Program-made: the position numbers and the translations under genes
The notes under the pieces: model-generated
Database searches by the model: none
Told to the model about the DNA's origin: nothing
What the model saw: the letters and a program-made list of their open reading frames with translations, nothing else
Part shown: one piece after another, positions 15,469-23,293 of the stretch
Position numbering within the stretch: the first letter of the stretch is position 1
How the letters are laid out: each line of letters begins with the position of its first letter
Source: Candidatus Tagabacteria bacterium CG09_land_8_20_14_0_10_41_14
GTDB lineage: Bacteria; Patescibacteriota; Minisyncoccia; JAHISW01; Tagabacteraceae
NCBI GenBank assembly: GCA_002774055.1
Contig: PEZL01000032.1
Span: 1 to 27,618 of the forward strand
DNA: 27,618 nucleotides
Direction of reading: 5' to 3'

Positions 15469-15819
15469 ATGAAACTTGAAGCATATACCATAGACGCAGC
15501 AAATAAAGCATTGGGCCGGGTTGCCTCCGAGGCGGCCGTTATTTTGCGCGGCAAAAATTCTCCGGATTTTAAACCAAATGTAGCGCCGAAAAACAAAGTT
15601 ACAATTATAAACGCCAGCAAGGTTAAAATGACCGGCGACAAACTTAAGGCCAAAACTTACAAAAGATATTCGGGCTACCCCGGCGGGCTTAAAGAAGTTT
15701 CCGCGCAAGCGATTTTTGAAAAAAACCCAAAGCAATTTTTTAGACATACAATAAACGGCATGCTGCCTAAAAATAAATTAAGGCGCGAAATGTTAAAAAA
15801 TTTAAAAATTGAATTATGA
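15469..15819 (+). CDS. rplM: 50S ribosomal protein L13
   Basis: 116 residues, shorter than E. coli L13 (142). YTIDAANKALGRVASEAAVI, NKVTIINASKVKMTGDKL, YKRYSGYPGGLKEV and MLPKNKLRREMLKNLKI are diagnostic. The missing part is mostly at the N-terminus: the family's first ten or so residues before W-Y-V-I-D-A are replaced by MKLEAY. That short start lies in DNA resembling the mnmA insertion (ACTTGAAGCAT in both). The last codon overlaps rpsI as ATGA. Confidence 0.96.
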   Translation: MKLEAYTIDAANKALGRVASEAAVILRGKNSPDFKPNVAPKNKVTIINASKVKMTGDKLKAKTYKRYSGYPGGLKEVSAQAIFEKNPKQFFRHTINGMLPKNKLRREMLKNLKIEL

Positions 15820-16247
15820 CACCCGCCACAAAAACAAAAACAAAAAATGCATATTTTGAAGCCGTGGGTAGGCGTAAAAGCGCGGTGGCGCGAGTCCGTC
15901 TTTTTCCGGCAAAAACCGCGGCCGAAAAAGGAAGTATGACAATTAATGAAAAAGAACCAAAAGATTATTGGCCAACCGCGGAAACAGCGGAAATAACCAA
16001 GGCGCCCCTTAAAAAAACAGGCACGGAAAAAGAATTTTCTGTTTCGGCTAAAATAAAAGGGGGCGGATTAAGGGCGCAGGCAGAGGCAATGAGATTGGGA
16101 ATTAGCCGCGCTTTATTAAAATTTAACCCGGATTTCCGAAGTATTTTGAAGCAAGAGAAATTTCTGACCCGAGACGCTCGGGTCAAAGAACGCCGCAAAT
16201 TCGGACTTAAAAAAGCGCGAAAAGCTCCGCAATGGAGCAAGAGATAA
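15816..16247 (+). CDS. rpsI: 30S ribosomal protein S9
   Basis: 143 residues. AYFEAVGRRKSAVARVRLFP opens the core, with IKGGGLRAQAEAMRLGISRA following, and it ends FGLKKARKAPQWSKR. The C-terminal arginine of S9 reaches the P-site tRNA. It overlaps rplM by 4 nt (coupled translation) and is the last gene of the cluster. A REP-type hairpin begins 2 nt after the stop. Confidence 0.97.
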   Translation: MTPATKTKTKNAYFEAVGRRKSAVARVRLFPAKTAAEKGSMTINEKEPKDYWPTAETAEITKAPLKKTGTEKEFSVSAKIKGGGLRAQAEAMRLGISRALLKFNPDFRSILKQEKFLTRDARVKERRKFGLKKARKAPQWSKR

Positions 16248-16249
16248 GT

Positions 16250-16274
16250 ATTTACGTAACCGCAAGACGTAAAT
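16250..16274 (-). repeat. REP-like palindrome, isolated copy
   Basis: 25 nt that are the reverse complement of the core of the repeats at 5812-5847 and 6558-6593, including the identical loop. It sits 2 nt after rpsI, more than 9 kb from the transposase, as expected for a dispersed REP. Confidence 0.88.
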
Positions 16275-16304
16275 TGATGAGGTAAAATCACTCAATGAAT
16301 GAGG

Positions 16305-16324
16305 CCTGCCTGCCGGTAGGCAGG
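16305..16324 (+). repeat. Palindromic repeat, second copy of the pcm insert
   Basis: CCTGCCTGCCGGTAGGCAGG differs by one base from the palindrome in pcm (4609-4628). It lies between the REP palindrome and a decayed ATPase gene, so several repeats have collected here. Confidence 0.85.
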
Positions 16325-16370
16325 TTTCCATAGGTTGGATAGATTTAGCTTATTTTTGCGTAGTTTATAG

Positions 16371-16673
16371 GGTACTATTGTTCTTGCCGACCGGGGTTTA
16401 GGGATTTTAGAGACTTTGCGCCGTGTTCGTCCGGATTTATCGACACACGTGAAGGCGGTTGAAGTGGCGTTTACCGAATTTTTATCCGGCCGGGCGCCGG
16501 AAAAACGCGGCAATGGTCTGAAATTGGTTCGGGAAGTGGTGCTTGCTAATCCGATAGACCTATTTTTTACCAGCGGTGACGCGGAAGTACATCTAAAGGG
16601 CGACAATATATCTTTTCGGGTTACTCGTGTTTCAAATATAGTTCGCGGTTGTATGGCAAAAATTAATTTTTAA
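16371..16673 (+). pseudogene. Remnant of a GHKL (anti-sigma/histidine-kinase type) ATPase
   Basis: The open frame after a TAG at 16368 reads GTIVLADRGLGILETLRRVR, then RGNGLKLVREVV. These match the G1 box (DxGxG) and G2 box (GxGLxLV) of Bergerat-fold ATPases such as RsbW-like anti-sigma factors. The N box and the whole first half of the domain are missing, and no ATG exists in frame upstream of the G1 box; the first usable start, TTG 16416, would lose the G1 box. Two palindromic repeats lie just upstream, so a mobile-repeat event may have cut off the 5' half. Its intact neighbour is a DUF4325 gene, a usual partner. A short expressed protein is not excluded. Confidence 0.6.
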
Positions 16674-16690
16674 CATAACTCAATAAAAAC

Positions 16691-16981
16691 ATGAAAGTAA
16701 AATTAGAAAAATTCGGCACTACTCTTATCTCCCGCGAATTAGGCAGCGAGGCGTTCAAGGCGTTTCAGTCCACACTTCTAGAGTTGCCGCCAAACGAAGA
16801 ACTGGAAATTGATTTTTCCGGCGTATTAACCTTATCGTCCTCATGGGCGGACGAATTTTTAAGCCATCTCTTCGAGCGATTGGGTGAACGGTTGGTGTTA
16901 TTGCCTTCCGACAATCTCTCGGTACAAGCAACCTTAAAGATTTTGCAAGAAGCGAACAAATGCCGGTTCAAATTCAAGTAA
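16691..16981 (+). CDS. DUF4325 (STAS-like) domain protein
   Basis: 96 residues. The sequence LGSEAFKAFQSTLLELP, then LEIDFSGVLTLSSSWADEFL and a C-terminal helix-strand, matches the STAS-like DUF4325 family: a conserved D-F-x-G-V strand followed by S-x-x-A-D-E-F. These small proteins usually accompany or are fused to an ATPase of the type found as a remnant just upstream, and are thought to work in partner-switching regulation. It starts 17 nt after the remnant. With the ATPase broken, its role here is unclear. Confidence 0.7.
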   Translation: MKVKLEKFGTTLISRELGSEAFKAFQSTLLELPPNEELEIDFSGVLTLSSSWADEFLSHLFERLGERLVLLPSDNLSVQATLKILQEANKCRFKFK

Positions 16982-16982
16982 T

Positions 16983-17060
16983 ATGTCCAACAATCTCACT
17001 ACAAGTGAACTTATGGAAAAAATTAAAAAGTATGGGTTGCTCGCCATTAGAGTTATTTGA
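16983..17060 (+). CDS. Possible 25-residue peptide or gene fragment
   Basis: ATG 16983 opens a 25-codon frame (MSNNLTTSELMEKIKKYG, then LLAIRVI) ending in TGA. It starts 1 nt after the DUF4325 stop. There is no SD. It looks like the start of a longer protein cut short, in line with the decay of this region. A real peptide is possible but unsupported. Confidence 0.25.
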   Translation: MSNNLTTSELMEKIKKYGLLAIRVI

Positions 17061-17076
17061 ATATTAAAATAAATTT

Positions 17077-18573
17077 ATGTATTTTGATTTGCTGGAAAAA
17101 TTAAAAAGTTGGAGGGCCGCCGTTGCTAAAAAAGAGGGTGTGGAACTCTATCGAGTTTTGCCTAATAAAACCATTGAGGCGATTGCCGAACTTGAACCTA
17201 AAACAAAAAATGATTTATTGTCTATCAAGGGCATAAAAGAAAAGAAATTTGAAAAATATGGGGCTGAGATTTTATCTTTGGTAAGTAATGGGCAAGAAAC
17301 TGAGGAAATTATGCTTGAAACAAATAGCAGTGGAGAAATAAAAATATATACGGTTAGCCGGTATCTTGATGTTTTGAATTTTCAGCTTAAACAAATCCCT
17401 GCGCGTGTAAAAGGTGAAATCAGCAGTCTAGATATTCGGAATAATTATTTATTTTTTTCCATAAAAGACGCTAAAAATGAAAGTGTGCTCGTATGTTTTA
17501 TGTGGAAAAAGAGTTATGATTTATGCGGAATTGCTATTGAAGAAGGAATGGAAATTATTGTTGAAGGTTTTCCTGAGGTATACAAACCAAGCGGTAAATT
17601 CAGTTTTAAAACTGCCACAGTTGAGCTTGTGGGCGAGGGAGTTCTTAAAAAAGCTTACGACGCGCTAAAAAAGCAATTAGAAAAAGAGGGGTTATTTTTA
17701 CCCGAAAGAAAAAAACGGATTCCCGAATTTCCCAGAAATATCGGTTTAATAACTTCGGAAACCGGAGCCGTTATCCATGATTTTTTAAACAATCTCGGCA
17801 AACACGGTTATCATATTCAATTTGTTGATTCGCGCGTTGAGGGACAAATCGCCGTTCGTAGTCTAATATCCGCCCTTGATTATTTTGAAAACAAAGATGT
17901 TGATGTTGTGGTTATTATACGAGGCGGCGGCAGTTTAGAAAGTTTACAGGCATTTAATAATGAAGTGTTAGTAAGAAGAGTGGCTGATTTTAAGGTACCT
18001 ATAATTTGCGGTATTGGTCACGATAAAGATGTGCCGCTTGCGTCTTTGGCGGCCGATAAACTGGTTTCTACGCCAACGGCGGCGACAAACATACTAGATG
18101 AAACATGGGACAAGGCATTAAATACCGTTATTTTATTTGAAAAAGAAATTTTTTATAAATATCAAAAATTGTTGGGAGACGCAAAATTTTCTATAGAAGA
18201 ATCAGCCAGTAAACTAATGGGGCAATTTAACATTATCTTCAAAAAATTTGAAAAATTAAGACACGACTTGATAAATACCACTTTAAATATTGGCCATAAC
18301 CTTAAGAATGCAAAAAGGATGTTCGTGGTTTTTTCCGAATCCCTATTGAATAATCTAGAAAGATGGTTTGAGAAAGAAGATAGCTTTTTGAATAATACCG
18401 AAAAACAATTAAAAATTTTTGATCCAATTCGTCAGCTTAGACTTGGATATAGTATAGTATTTTCCGGCAAGGGTATAATAAAAAGCGTTAAGCAGGTGGC
18501 GATTGAAGAGGATATTGATATTCGGGTTTCGGATGGTAAGATTATTTCTAAAGTAAAAAATATTACTAATTAA
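17077..18573 (+). CDS. xseA: Exodeoxyribonuclease VII large subunit with N-terminal HRDC domain
   Basis: 498 residues. Residues 1-70 (LLEKLKSWRAAVAKKEGVEL, VLPNKTIEAIAEL, LLSIKGIKEKKFEKYGAEIL) are a clear HRDC domain, as at the end of RecQ helicases; standard XseA lacks it. Next comes the OB fold (IYTVSRYLDVLNFQLKQI, KGEISSL) at about 88-190. The catalytic domain follows with NIGLITSETGAVIHDFLNNL, VVIIRGGGSLESLQAFNNE and CGIGHDKDVPLASLAADKL, then a long helical tail. The enzyme degrades single-stranded DNA. HRDC domains bind DNA, so the fusion may alter substrate choice. xseB follows after 11 nt. Confidence 0.94.
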   Translation: MYFDLLEKLKSWRAAVAKKEGVELYRVLPNKTIEAIAELEPKTKNDLLSIKGIKEKKFEKYGAEILSLVSNGQETEEIMLETNSSGEIKIYTVSRYLDVLNFQLKQIPARVKGEISSLDIRNNYLFFSIKDAKNESVLVCFMWKKSYDLCGIAIEEGMEIIVEGFPEVYKPSGKFSFKTATVELVGEGVLKKAYDALKKQLEKEGLFLPERKKRIPEFPRNIGLITSETGAVIHDFLNNLGKHGYHIQFVDSRVEGQIAVRSLISALDYFENKDVDVVVIIRGGGSLESLQAFNNEVLVRRVADFKVPIICGIGHDKDVPLASLAADKLVSTPTAATNILDETWDKALNTVILFEKEIFYKYQKLLGDAKFSIEESASKLMGQFNIIFKKFEKLRHDLINTTLNIGHNLKNAKRMFVVFSESLLNNLERWFEKEDSFLNNTEKQLKIFDPIRQLRLGYSIVFSGKGIIKSVKQVAIEEDIDIRVSDGKIISKVKNITN

Positions 18574-18584
18574 TAAATAAAATT

Positions 18585-18854
18585 ATGGCGACAAGCAAAA
18601 CCAAATTAAAAGACTTATTAAAAAAGCTTGAACAAATTGTTAATTGGTTTGACGAACAGGAAGAAGCCGATGTTGAGATGGGCCTTGAAAAGGTAAGAGA
18701 AGGCGCGGCGCTTATTAAAGAAAGCCGAAAACAATTGAAAAGCCTGGAAAATGAATTTGAAAAAGTTAAAATAGAATTTGAAGAAACAGAAGATGAGTGT
18801 TCGCCAAAAGAGGAAAATGACGATGATAATGAGCCAGACAAAGTGTCTTTTTAA
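18585..18854 (+). CDS. xseB: Exodeoxyribonuclease VII small subunit
   Basis: 89 residues. KLKDLLKKLEQIVNWFDEQE, then VEMGLEKVREGAALIKESRK follows the XseB pattern: two helices with L-x-x-I-V and a G-x-x-L-I motif. The acidic tail (DECSPKEENDDDNEPDK) is longer than usual. XseB binds the helical tail of XseA. Placement directly after xseA makes the assignment safe. Confidence 0.9.
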   Translation: MATSKTKLKDLLKKLEQIVNWFDEQEEADVEMGLEKVREGAALIKESRKQLKSLENEFEKVKIEFEETEDECSPKEENDDDNEPDKVSF

Positions 18855-18878
18855 AACCAAAAATAGAAAAATAAATCT

Positions 18879-19082
18879 ATGAATATCTTCATAATAATCA
18901 TAATTGCGGCGGTTGTTGGGCTGGCTGTTTACGCGCGCAGGGAAGCGAAAAAACACGGGACTAGCGCCAGTGAAGAGTTCGTCGGGATTTGTAAGTCGGC
19001 TATTGAGACGGCTTCACAAAAGGAGGAGCGCAAACAAAAGGCGTTTGCCATGATTAATCGGACAGCCGGGTGTCCGATTTAA
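18879..19082 (+). CDS. Small single-pass membrane protein
   Basis: 67 residues. Residues 2-18 (NIFIIIIIAAVVGLAVY) form a membrane helix, followed by a basic, helical cytoplasmic part (ARREAKKHG, then SQKEERKQKAFAMI). The last codons (NRTAGCPI) are read from a 9-bp perfect hairpin at 19056-19079, so the C-terminus may have been created by a repeat insertion. I do not recognise the family. An SD-like AGGAGG occurs only inside the gene. Confidence 0.5.
   Translation: MNIFIIIIIAAVVGLAVYARREAKKHGTSASEEFVGICKSAIETASQKEERKQKAFAMINRTAGCPI
19056..19079 (+). terminator. Hairpin at the end of the small membrane gene
   Basis: AATCGGACA/TGTCCGATT, a perfect 9-bp stem with loop GCCGGG. There is no T run after it, so termination would be weak. 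It lies just before the grpE promoter. It could equally be a palindromic repeat. Confidence 0.4.
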
Positions 19083-19092
19083 GAATGAAATG

Positions 19093-19120
19093 TTGACTTT
19101 TACTAATTTCTGGCTATAAT
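19093..19120 (+). promoter_or_regulatory. Promoter of the grpE-dnaK-dnaJ operon
   Basis: TTGACT (19093-19098), a 16-nt spacer and TATAAT (19115-19120). Predicted start near 19127, giving a leader of about 7 nt. No CIRCE operator (TTAGCACTC-N9-GAGTGCTAA) is visible. Confidence 0.8.
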
Positions 19121-19133
19121 TTATAGAGTAAAT

Positions 19134-19649
19134 ATGCCAAGCGATATTACAATAGAAGACGAAAATCAAGAAGCGGACTCGTCTGCCGAAGAGGCGAAAA
19201 ATAAACTAAAAAAGATTAAGGAAAAGCTCAAAAGATGCCAAAAAGAAAAGGAAGAATATCTAAGTGGCTGGCAAAGATGCAGGGCGGATTTCATCAACGC
19301 CAGAAAAGATGAAGAAAAAAAACGCGAAGAATTTATTAAATTTTCTAATCAAATCATTTTGCTAAATCTTTTGCCTGTTTTGGACAGTTTTGATTCGGCC
19401 TTAAAACACACGGAGCACAAGGAAAAAAGGGGGTTTGTTTTGATAAAAACACAACTGGACGAGATTTTAAAAAAGCACGGATTGGAACCAATTAAATCCG
19501 AAGGTGAAAATTTCAATCCGCAATTTCACGAAGCCGCAGAGGAGGTTGAATCGGAAAAAGAAAGCGGCATCATAGTAGAAGAAATCCAGAAAGGATATCT
19601 GCTGCATGAAAAAGTTTTAAGGCCGAGTAAGGTTAAAATCGCAAAATAA
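19134..19649 (+). CDS. grpE: Nucleotide exchange factor GrpE
   Basis: 171 residues. An acidic, disordered N-terminus leads into the long helix ([20 protein letters not shown], then [14 protein letters not shown]). The conserved block [14 protein letters not shown] and the beta-wing region ([31 protein letters not shown]) complete it. GrpE dimers release ADP from DnaK. It is the first gene of the chaperone operon; dnaK follows after 16 nt. Confidence 0.96.
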   Translation: MPSDITIEDENQEADSSAEEAKNKLKKIKEKLKRCQKEKEEYLSGWQRCRADFINARKDEEKKREEFIKFSNQIILLNLLPVLDSFDSALKHTEHKEKRGFVLIKTQLDEILKKHGLEPIKSEGENFNPQFHEAAEEVESEKESGIIVEEIQKGYLLHEKVLRPSKVKIAK

Positions 19650-19665
19650 AAACAATTATAATAAT

Positions 19666-21573
19666 ATGAGTAAAATATTAGGAATAGACTTGGGAACAAC
19701 CAACTCCGCGATGGCTATTGTGGAAAGCGGAGAACCTAAAATATTAGAAAACGACGAGGGAGGCAGAACCACGCCATCAATTGTTGCTATTTCAAAAGCG
19801 GGTGAACGGCTCATTGGTCTTTTGGCCAAAAGACAGGCCATTACCAATCCCCAAAATACAATTTTTTCCGCAAAAAGGCTTATTGGAAGGAAATTTTCTG
19901 ACAAGGAAATACAAAAAGATAAAAATCTATTGCCTTATGAAATACGCGAAGCCTCAAACGGCGGCGTGGAAGTAAAAATGGGAGATCGTTGGTACGGGCC
20001 GGCTGAAATTTCCGCCATGTTTCTCCAAAAAATTAAAAAGGATGCCGAAACAAAAATTGGAGAAAAAATTGAAGAAGCAATTATTACGGTTCCGGCTTAT
20101 TTTAACGACAGCCAAAGAAAAGCCACGAAAGACGCGGGTGAAATAGCGGGTTTTAAAATAAAAAGAATTTTAAACGAACCAACAGCCGCGGCGTTGGCTT
20201 ACGGCTTCAGCAAAAGAAAAAATGAACAAATTGTTGTTTATGATTTCGGGGGCGGAACTTTTGATGTTTCCGTTTTGGAGATTGGCGATGACGTAATTGA
20301 GGTCAAATCCACTGACGGAGATACCCATCTTGGCGGCGATGATATTGACCAAGAAATAATTAACTGGATTGTCGCGGAGTTCAAAAAGGAAAGCGGTATT
20401 GATATTTCTAAGGATCGGCTGGCCCTGCAGCGTTTAAAGGAAGCGGCGGAAAAAGCAAAACATGAACTTTCAAGCACCCTTGAAGTGGAAATAAATATTC
20501 CTTTCATTACCTCTAACGAGTCGGGTCCTCAGCATCTTTTGTTAAAACTAACTCGCTCCAAACTTGAAGGACTCACCAGAAATTTTATAGATAAATCCAT
20601 AGAAATTACCCAAAAAGCCGTCAAGGAAGCCGGTTTTGAAATTAAAGATATTGATGAAATAATACTTGTTGGCGGACAAACCAGAATGCCGGCAATTGAA
20701 GAAGCGGTTAGACAACTGTTTAATAAAACTCCCAACAAATCCATTAATCCAGATGAGGTGGTAGCCGCCGGAGCGGCAATACAAGCCGGTATTATGCAGG
20801 GTGACGTAAAAGACGTGCTTTTGCTGGATGTTACCCCGCTGTCTTTGGGCCTGGAGACTTTAGGCGGAGTAATGACAAAAATTATAGAAAAAAATACTAC
20901 CGTGCCGGTTTCCCGCTCGCAAGTTTTTTCCACGGCTCAAGATAATCAACCATCCGTGGAAATTCACGTGCTTCAAGGCGAAAGAGAGATGGCGGCCGAC
21001 AACAGAACTCTCGGAAAGTTTATTTTAGACGGCATTCCTCCATCTCCGCGGGGTATACCGCAGATTGAAGTAACTTTTGATATAGACGCCAATGGGATAT
21101 TAAACGTCAGCGCCAAAGACAAGGCAACGGGAAAAAGCCAATCCATTAAAATAGAAGCTTCTTCCGATTTAACCAAAGATGAAATAGAAAAAATGAAAAT
21201 TGAGGCGCAGAAGCATGCTGAAGAAGATAAAAGAAAAAGAGAAGAAGCGGAAAGTAAAAATATTGCCGAAAATCTTATATATACCGCGGAAAAAACATTG
21301 CGGGATGCAGGAGATAAAATAACCGAGGAAATGAAAAAAACCGTGGAAGAAAAAATAGAAGAATTAAAAAAGATTAAAGATTCTAACGATGCTTCTGCCG
21401 TAAAAACAAAAACACAGGAACTTTCAACTGAACTCCAGAAAATAGGAGCTGAATTGTACAAACAGGATGGTCAAGAGGAAAAAAAAGACGGTAATGTTAC
21501 GGACGCGGAGTATAAAGAAGTGAAAGACGACGACAAAAAGGATAATAAAAATGAAGACAATAAAAATTCATAA
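19666..21573 (+). CDS. dnaK: Chaperone DnaK (Hsp70)
   Basis: 635 residues, full length. The ATPase domain has [60 protein letters not shown] and [12 protein letters not shown]. The substrate-binding domain starts after [20 protein letters not shown] and includes [18 protein letters not shown]. The tail is acidic and lysine-rich. Together with GrpE and DnaJ it folds client proteins in the cytoplasm. The gene lies between its two partners in the common grpE-dnaK-dnaJ order. Confidence 0.98.
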   Translation: MSKILGIDLGTTNSAMAIVESGEPKILENDEGGRTTPSIVAISKAGERLIGLLAKRQAITNPQNTIFSAKRLIGRKFSDKEIQKDKNLLPYEIREASNGGVEVKMGDRWYGPAEISAMFLQKIKKDAETKIGEKIEEAIITVPAYFNDSQRKATKDAGEIAGFKIKRILNEPTAAALAYGFSKRKNEQIVVYDFGGGTFDVSVLEIGDDVIEVKSTDGDTHLGGDDIDQEIINWIVAEFKKESGIDISKDRLALQRLKEAAEKAKHELSSTLEVEINIPFITSNESGPQHLLLKLTRSKLEGLTRNFIDKSIEITQKAVKEAGFEIKDIDEIILVGGQTRMPAIEEAVRQLFNKTPNKSINPDEVVAAGAAIQAGIMQGDVKDVLLLDVTPLSLGLETLGGVMTKIIEKNTTVPVSRSQVFSTAQDNQPSVEIHVLQGEREMAADNRTLGKFILDGIPPSPRGIPQIEVTFDIDANGILNVSAKDKATGKSQSIKIEASSDLTKDEIEKMKIEAQKHAEEDKRKREEAESKNIAENLIYTAEKTLRDAGDKITEEMKKTVEEKIEELKKIKDSNDASAVKTKTQELSTELQKIGAELYKQDGQEEKKDGNVTDAEYKEVKDDDKKDNKNEDNKNS

Positions 21574-21590
21574 TTCTAAATTCTAATTTT

Positions 21591-22649
21591 ATGGACAAAA
21601 ATTATTACAAAATACTTGGCGTGGAAAAAAATTCTCCAAAAGAAGAGATTAAAAAGGCGTATCGCAAACTTGCGCATAAATACCACCCGGACAAATCAAA
21701 CGGTGATGAAAATAAGTTTAAAGAAATAAATGAGGCCTACTATATTCTTGGTGACGAAAAAAGACGGGCCGAATACGACAGATATGGCCGGGTATTCAGC
21801 GGGGGCGGGGGTGGCGCCTCTGGTTTTGAGGGATTTGATTTTTCCAATTTTTCAGCGGATTTTCCTGATTTATCTCAGATTTTCGGAGACTTTTTCGGCT
21901 TCGGGACAGCCGAACGTGTTTATAAAAAAAGGGGAAGGGATATCTCCATTGATATAGAAATATCTTTTGAAGAAGCCGCTTTTGGCGCAAAAAGAAAAAT
22001 ACTGCTTAACAAACTCGGGGTTTGCGATTCTTGCGGCGGTAAAAGGACGGCGCCAGACGCCATCCTCAAAACTTGCGCGCAGTGTCAGGGTTCAGGCAAA
22101 ATCCGCGAGACAAAAAACTCGTTTTTTGGCAGTTTCAGCGCGGTGAGAGCCTGCGAAGAATGCGGCGGCACCGGAAAAACGCCCACAAAGAAATGTCCAA
22201 AATGCAAAGGAGAAGGTATTGTCAAGAAATCCGAAGAAATTTCCATAGAAATACCTTCCGGAATTTATGATGGTGAAATTATTAAACTATCCGGGAAAGG
22301 AGAGGCTGTCAGCCGCGGCATGCCCGGAGATTTATACGCAAAAATTCATGTGAAAGCGCACCCTTTCTTTAAAAGAGAAGGAAATAATCTTATAATAGAG
22401 TTAGAGATTCCTTTGTCCGCGGCGCTTTTGGGAGAAGAACGAAAAATAAAAACTATGGACGGAGACATAAAAATAAAAATTCCAGCAGGTGTTAATTATG
22501 GAGAAATACTTAGAATAAAAAACAAAGGTATTCCTTACGAAGACACCGGCCGCGGCGATTTATTAATTAAAATATTAGTGAACATTCCCAAAAACTTATC
22601 ACGCAAAAGCAAAAAATTAATTGAGGAACTCAAAAAAGAGGGTATCTAA
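21591..22649 (+). CDS. dnaJ: Chaperone DnaJ, type I
   Basis: 352 residues. The J domain has the essential HPD in HKYHPDKSNGDE, followed by a Gly/Phe region (FSGGGGGASGFEGFDF). A zinc domain with four CxxC units follows (CDSCGG, CAQCQGSG, CEECGGTG, CPKCKGEG), then the C-terminal substrate-binding barrels with AHPFFKREGNNL. It stimulates DnaK ATP hydrolysis and delivers clients. It starts 17 nt after dnaK. The length is slightly short of E. coli DnaJ (376). Confidence 0.97.
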   Translation: MDKNYYKILGVEKNSPKEEIKKAYRKLAHKYHPDKSNGDENKFKEINEAYYILGDEKRRAEYDRYGRVFSGGGGGASGFEGFDFSNFSADFPDLSQIFGDFFGFGTAERVYKKRGRDISIDIEISFEEAAFGAKRKILLNKLGVCDSCGGKRTAPDAILKTCAQCQGSGKIRETKNSFFGSFSAVRACEECGGTGKTPTKKCPKCKGEGIVKKSEEISIEIPSGIYDGEIIKLSGKGEAVSRGMPGDLYAKIHVKAHPFFKREGNNLIIELEIPLSAALLGEERKIKTMDGDIKIKIPAGVNYGEILRIKNKGIPYEDTGRGDLLIKILVNIPKNLSRKSKKLIEELKKEGI

Positions 22650-22657
22650 TTTTCAGC

Positions 22658-23209
22658 ATGTTATTCAATATCGCTTCGGTAGAAGCAATATCAAAAATAT
22701 TGACAAACCCAACATGGGATATTTTGGTGCTTTTTTTCTTTCTGGCGCTCGGTTTTTTTTACGGAATAACCGCAGGCATCAAAAGACTACTCTCCATGCT
22801 TTTTGCCATTTATGTATCCATTTTACTTTTTATTAATTTTAAATACTTAGATTTTTTTGTTGAAGGAAAAAGTATCCTTGAAGTTTTCTTTTTTAGGTTA
22901 GTTATTTTTCTTATCTTAATAGTGCTTTTATGCATCATTTTTAACAAAATTGTTTTTAGCGAACTGGACAAAAATAAAAAATGGACCCGCGCAATAATAC
23001 TAAGTCTTTTATTAAGTTTTTTGGAAATCGGCCTTTTAATAAGCGCCGTGTTTCAGTTTTTACCTGCAAAAGGACTGTTCAGCTTTTCACCAATAGTAGA
23101 AAAATTCTTTGCCTCGGAAGAAACATTTTTTTGGTGGTTGGCCTTGCCGCTTATCGCTTTATTCTTTATAATTGTAAAACAACCCAAAAAGAAAATAAAC
23201 CGCCCATAG
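22658..23209 (+). CDS. Multi-pass membrane protein, CvpA-like
   Basis: 183 residues with four likely membrane helices (about 22-60, 75-100, 107-130 and 155-175). The first part (WDILVLFFFLALGFFYGITA, GIKRLLSMLFAIYVSILL) resembles CvpA-family proteins, where a D-I-x-x-L helix is followed by a G-x-x-R/K turn. The match is by eye only. It begins 8 nt after dnaJ. Its last ten bases, including the TAG stop, are also the first ten of tRNA-Lys, so the coding end and the tRNA processing site are tied together. Confidence 0.5.
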   Translation: MLFNIASVEAISKILTNPTWDILVLFFFLALGFFYGITAGIKRLLSMLFAIYVSILLFINFKYLDFFVEGKSILEVFFFRLVIFLILIVLLCIIFNKIVFSELDKNKKWTRAIILSLLLSFLEIGLLISAVFQFLPAKGLFSFSPIVEKFFASEETFFWWLALPLIALFFIIVKQPKKKINRP

Positions 23210-23273
23210 CTCAACCAGGCAGAGCAGCTCCCTTTTAAGGAGAAGGTTGTAGGTTCGATTCCTACTGGGCGGA
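23200..23273 (+). tRNA. tRNA-Lys (anticodon TTT)
   Basis: 74 nt fold as a full cloverleaf. Acceptor CCGCCCA/TGGGCGG, D arm GCTC-GAGC, anticodon loop CTTTTAA, T arm GTAGG-TTCGATT-CCTAC and discriminator A. The anticodon stem has four pairs plus a G27-A43 mismatch. The 3' CCA is not encoded (CAA follows). The first ten nt overlap the preceding coding sequence. Confidence 0.93.
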
Positions 23274-23293
23274 CAATAAAAATATGCTAAAAT

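Noticed and set aside
19083..19133. CIRCE/HrcA operator before grpE
   Set aside because: No inverted repeat like TTAGCACTC-N9-GAGTGCTAA is present; only a plain -35/-10 promoter is seen.
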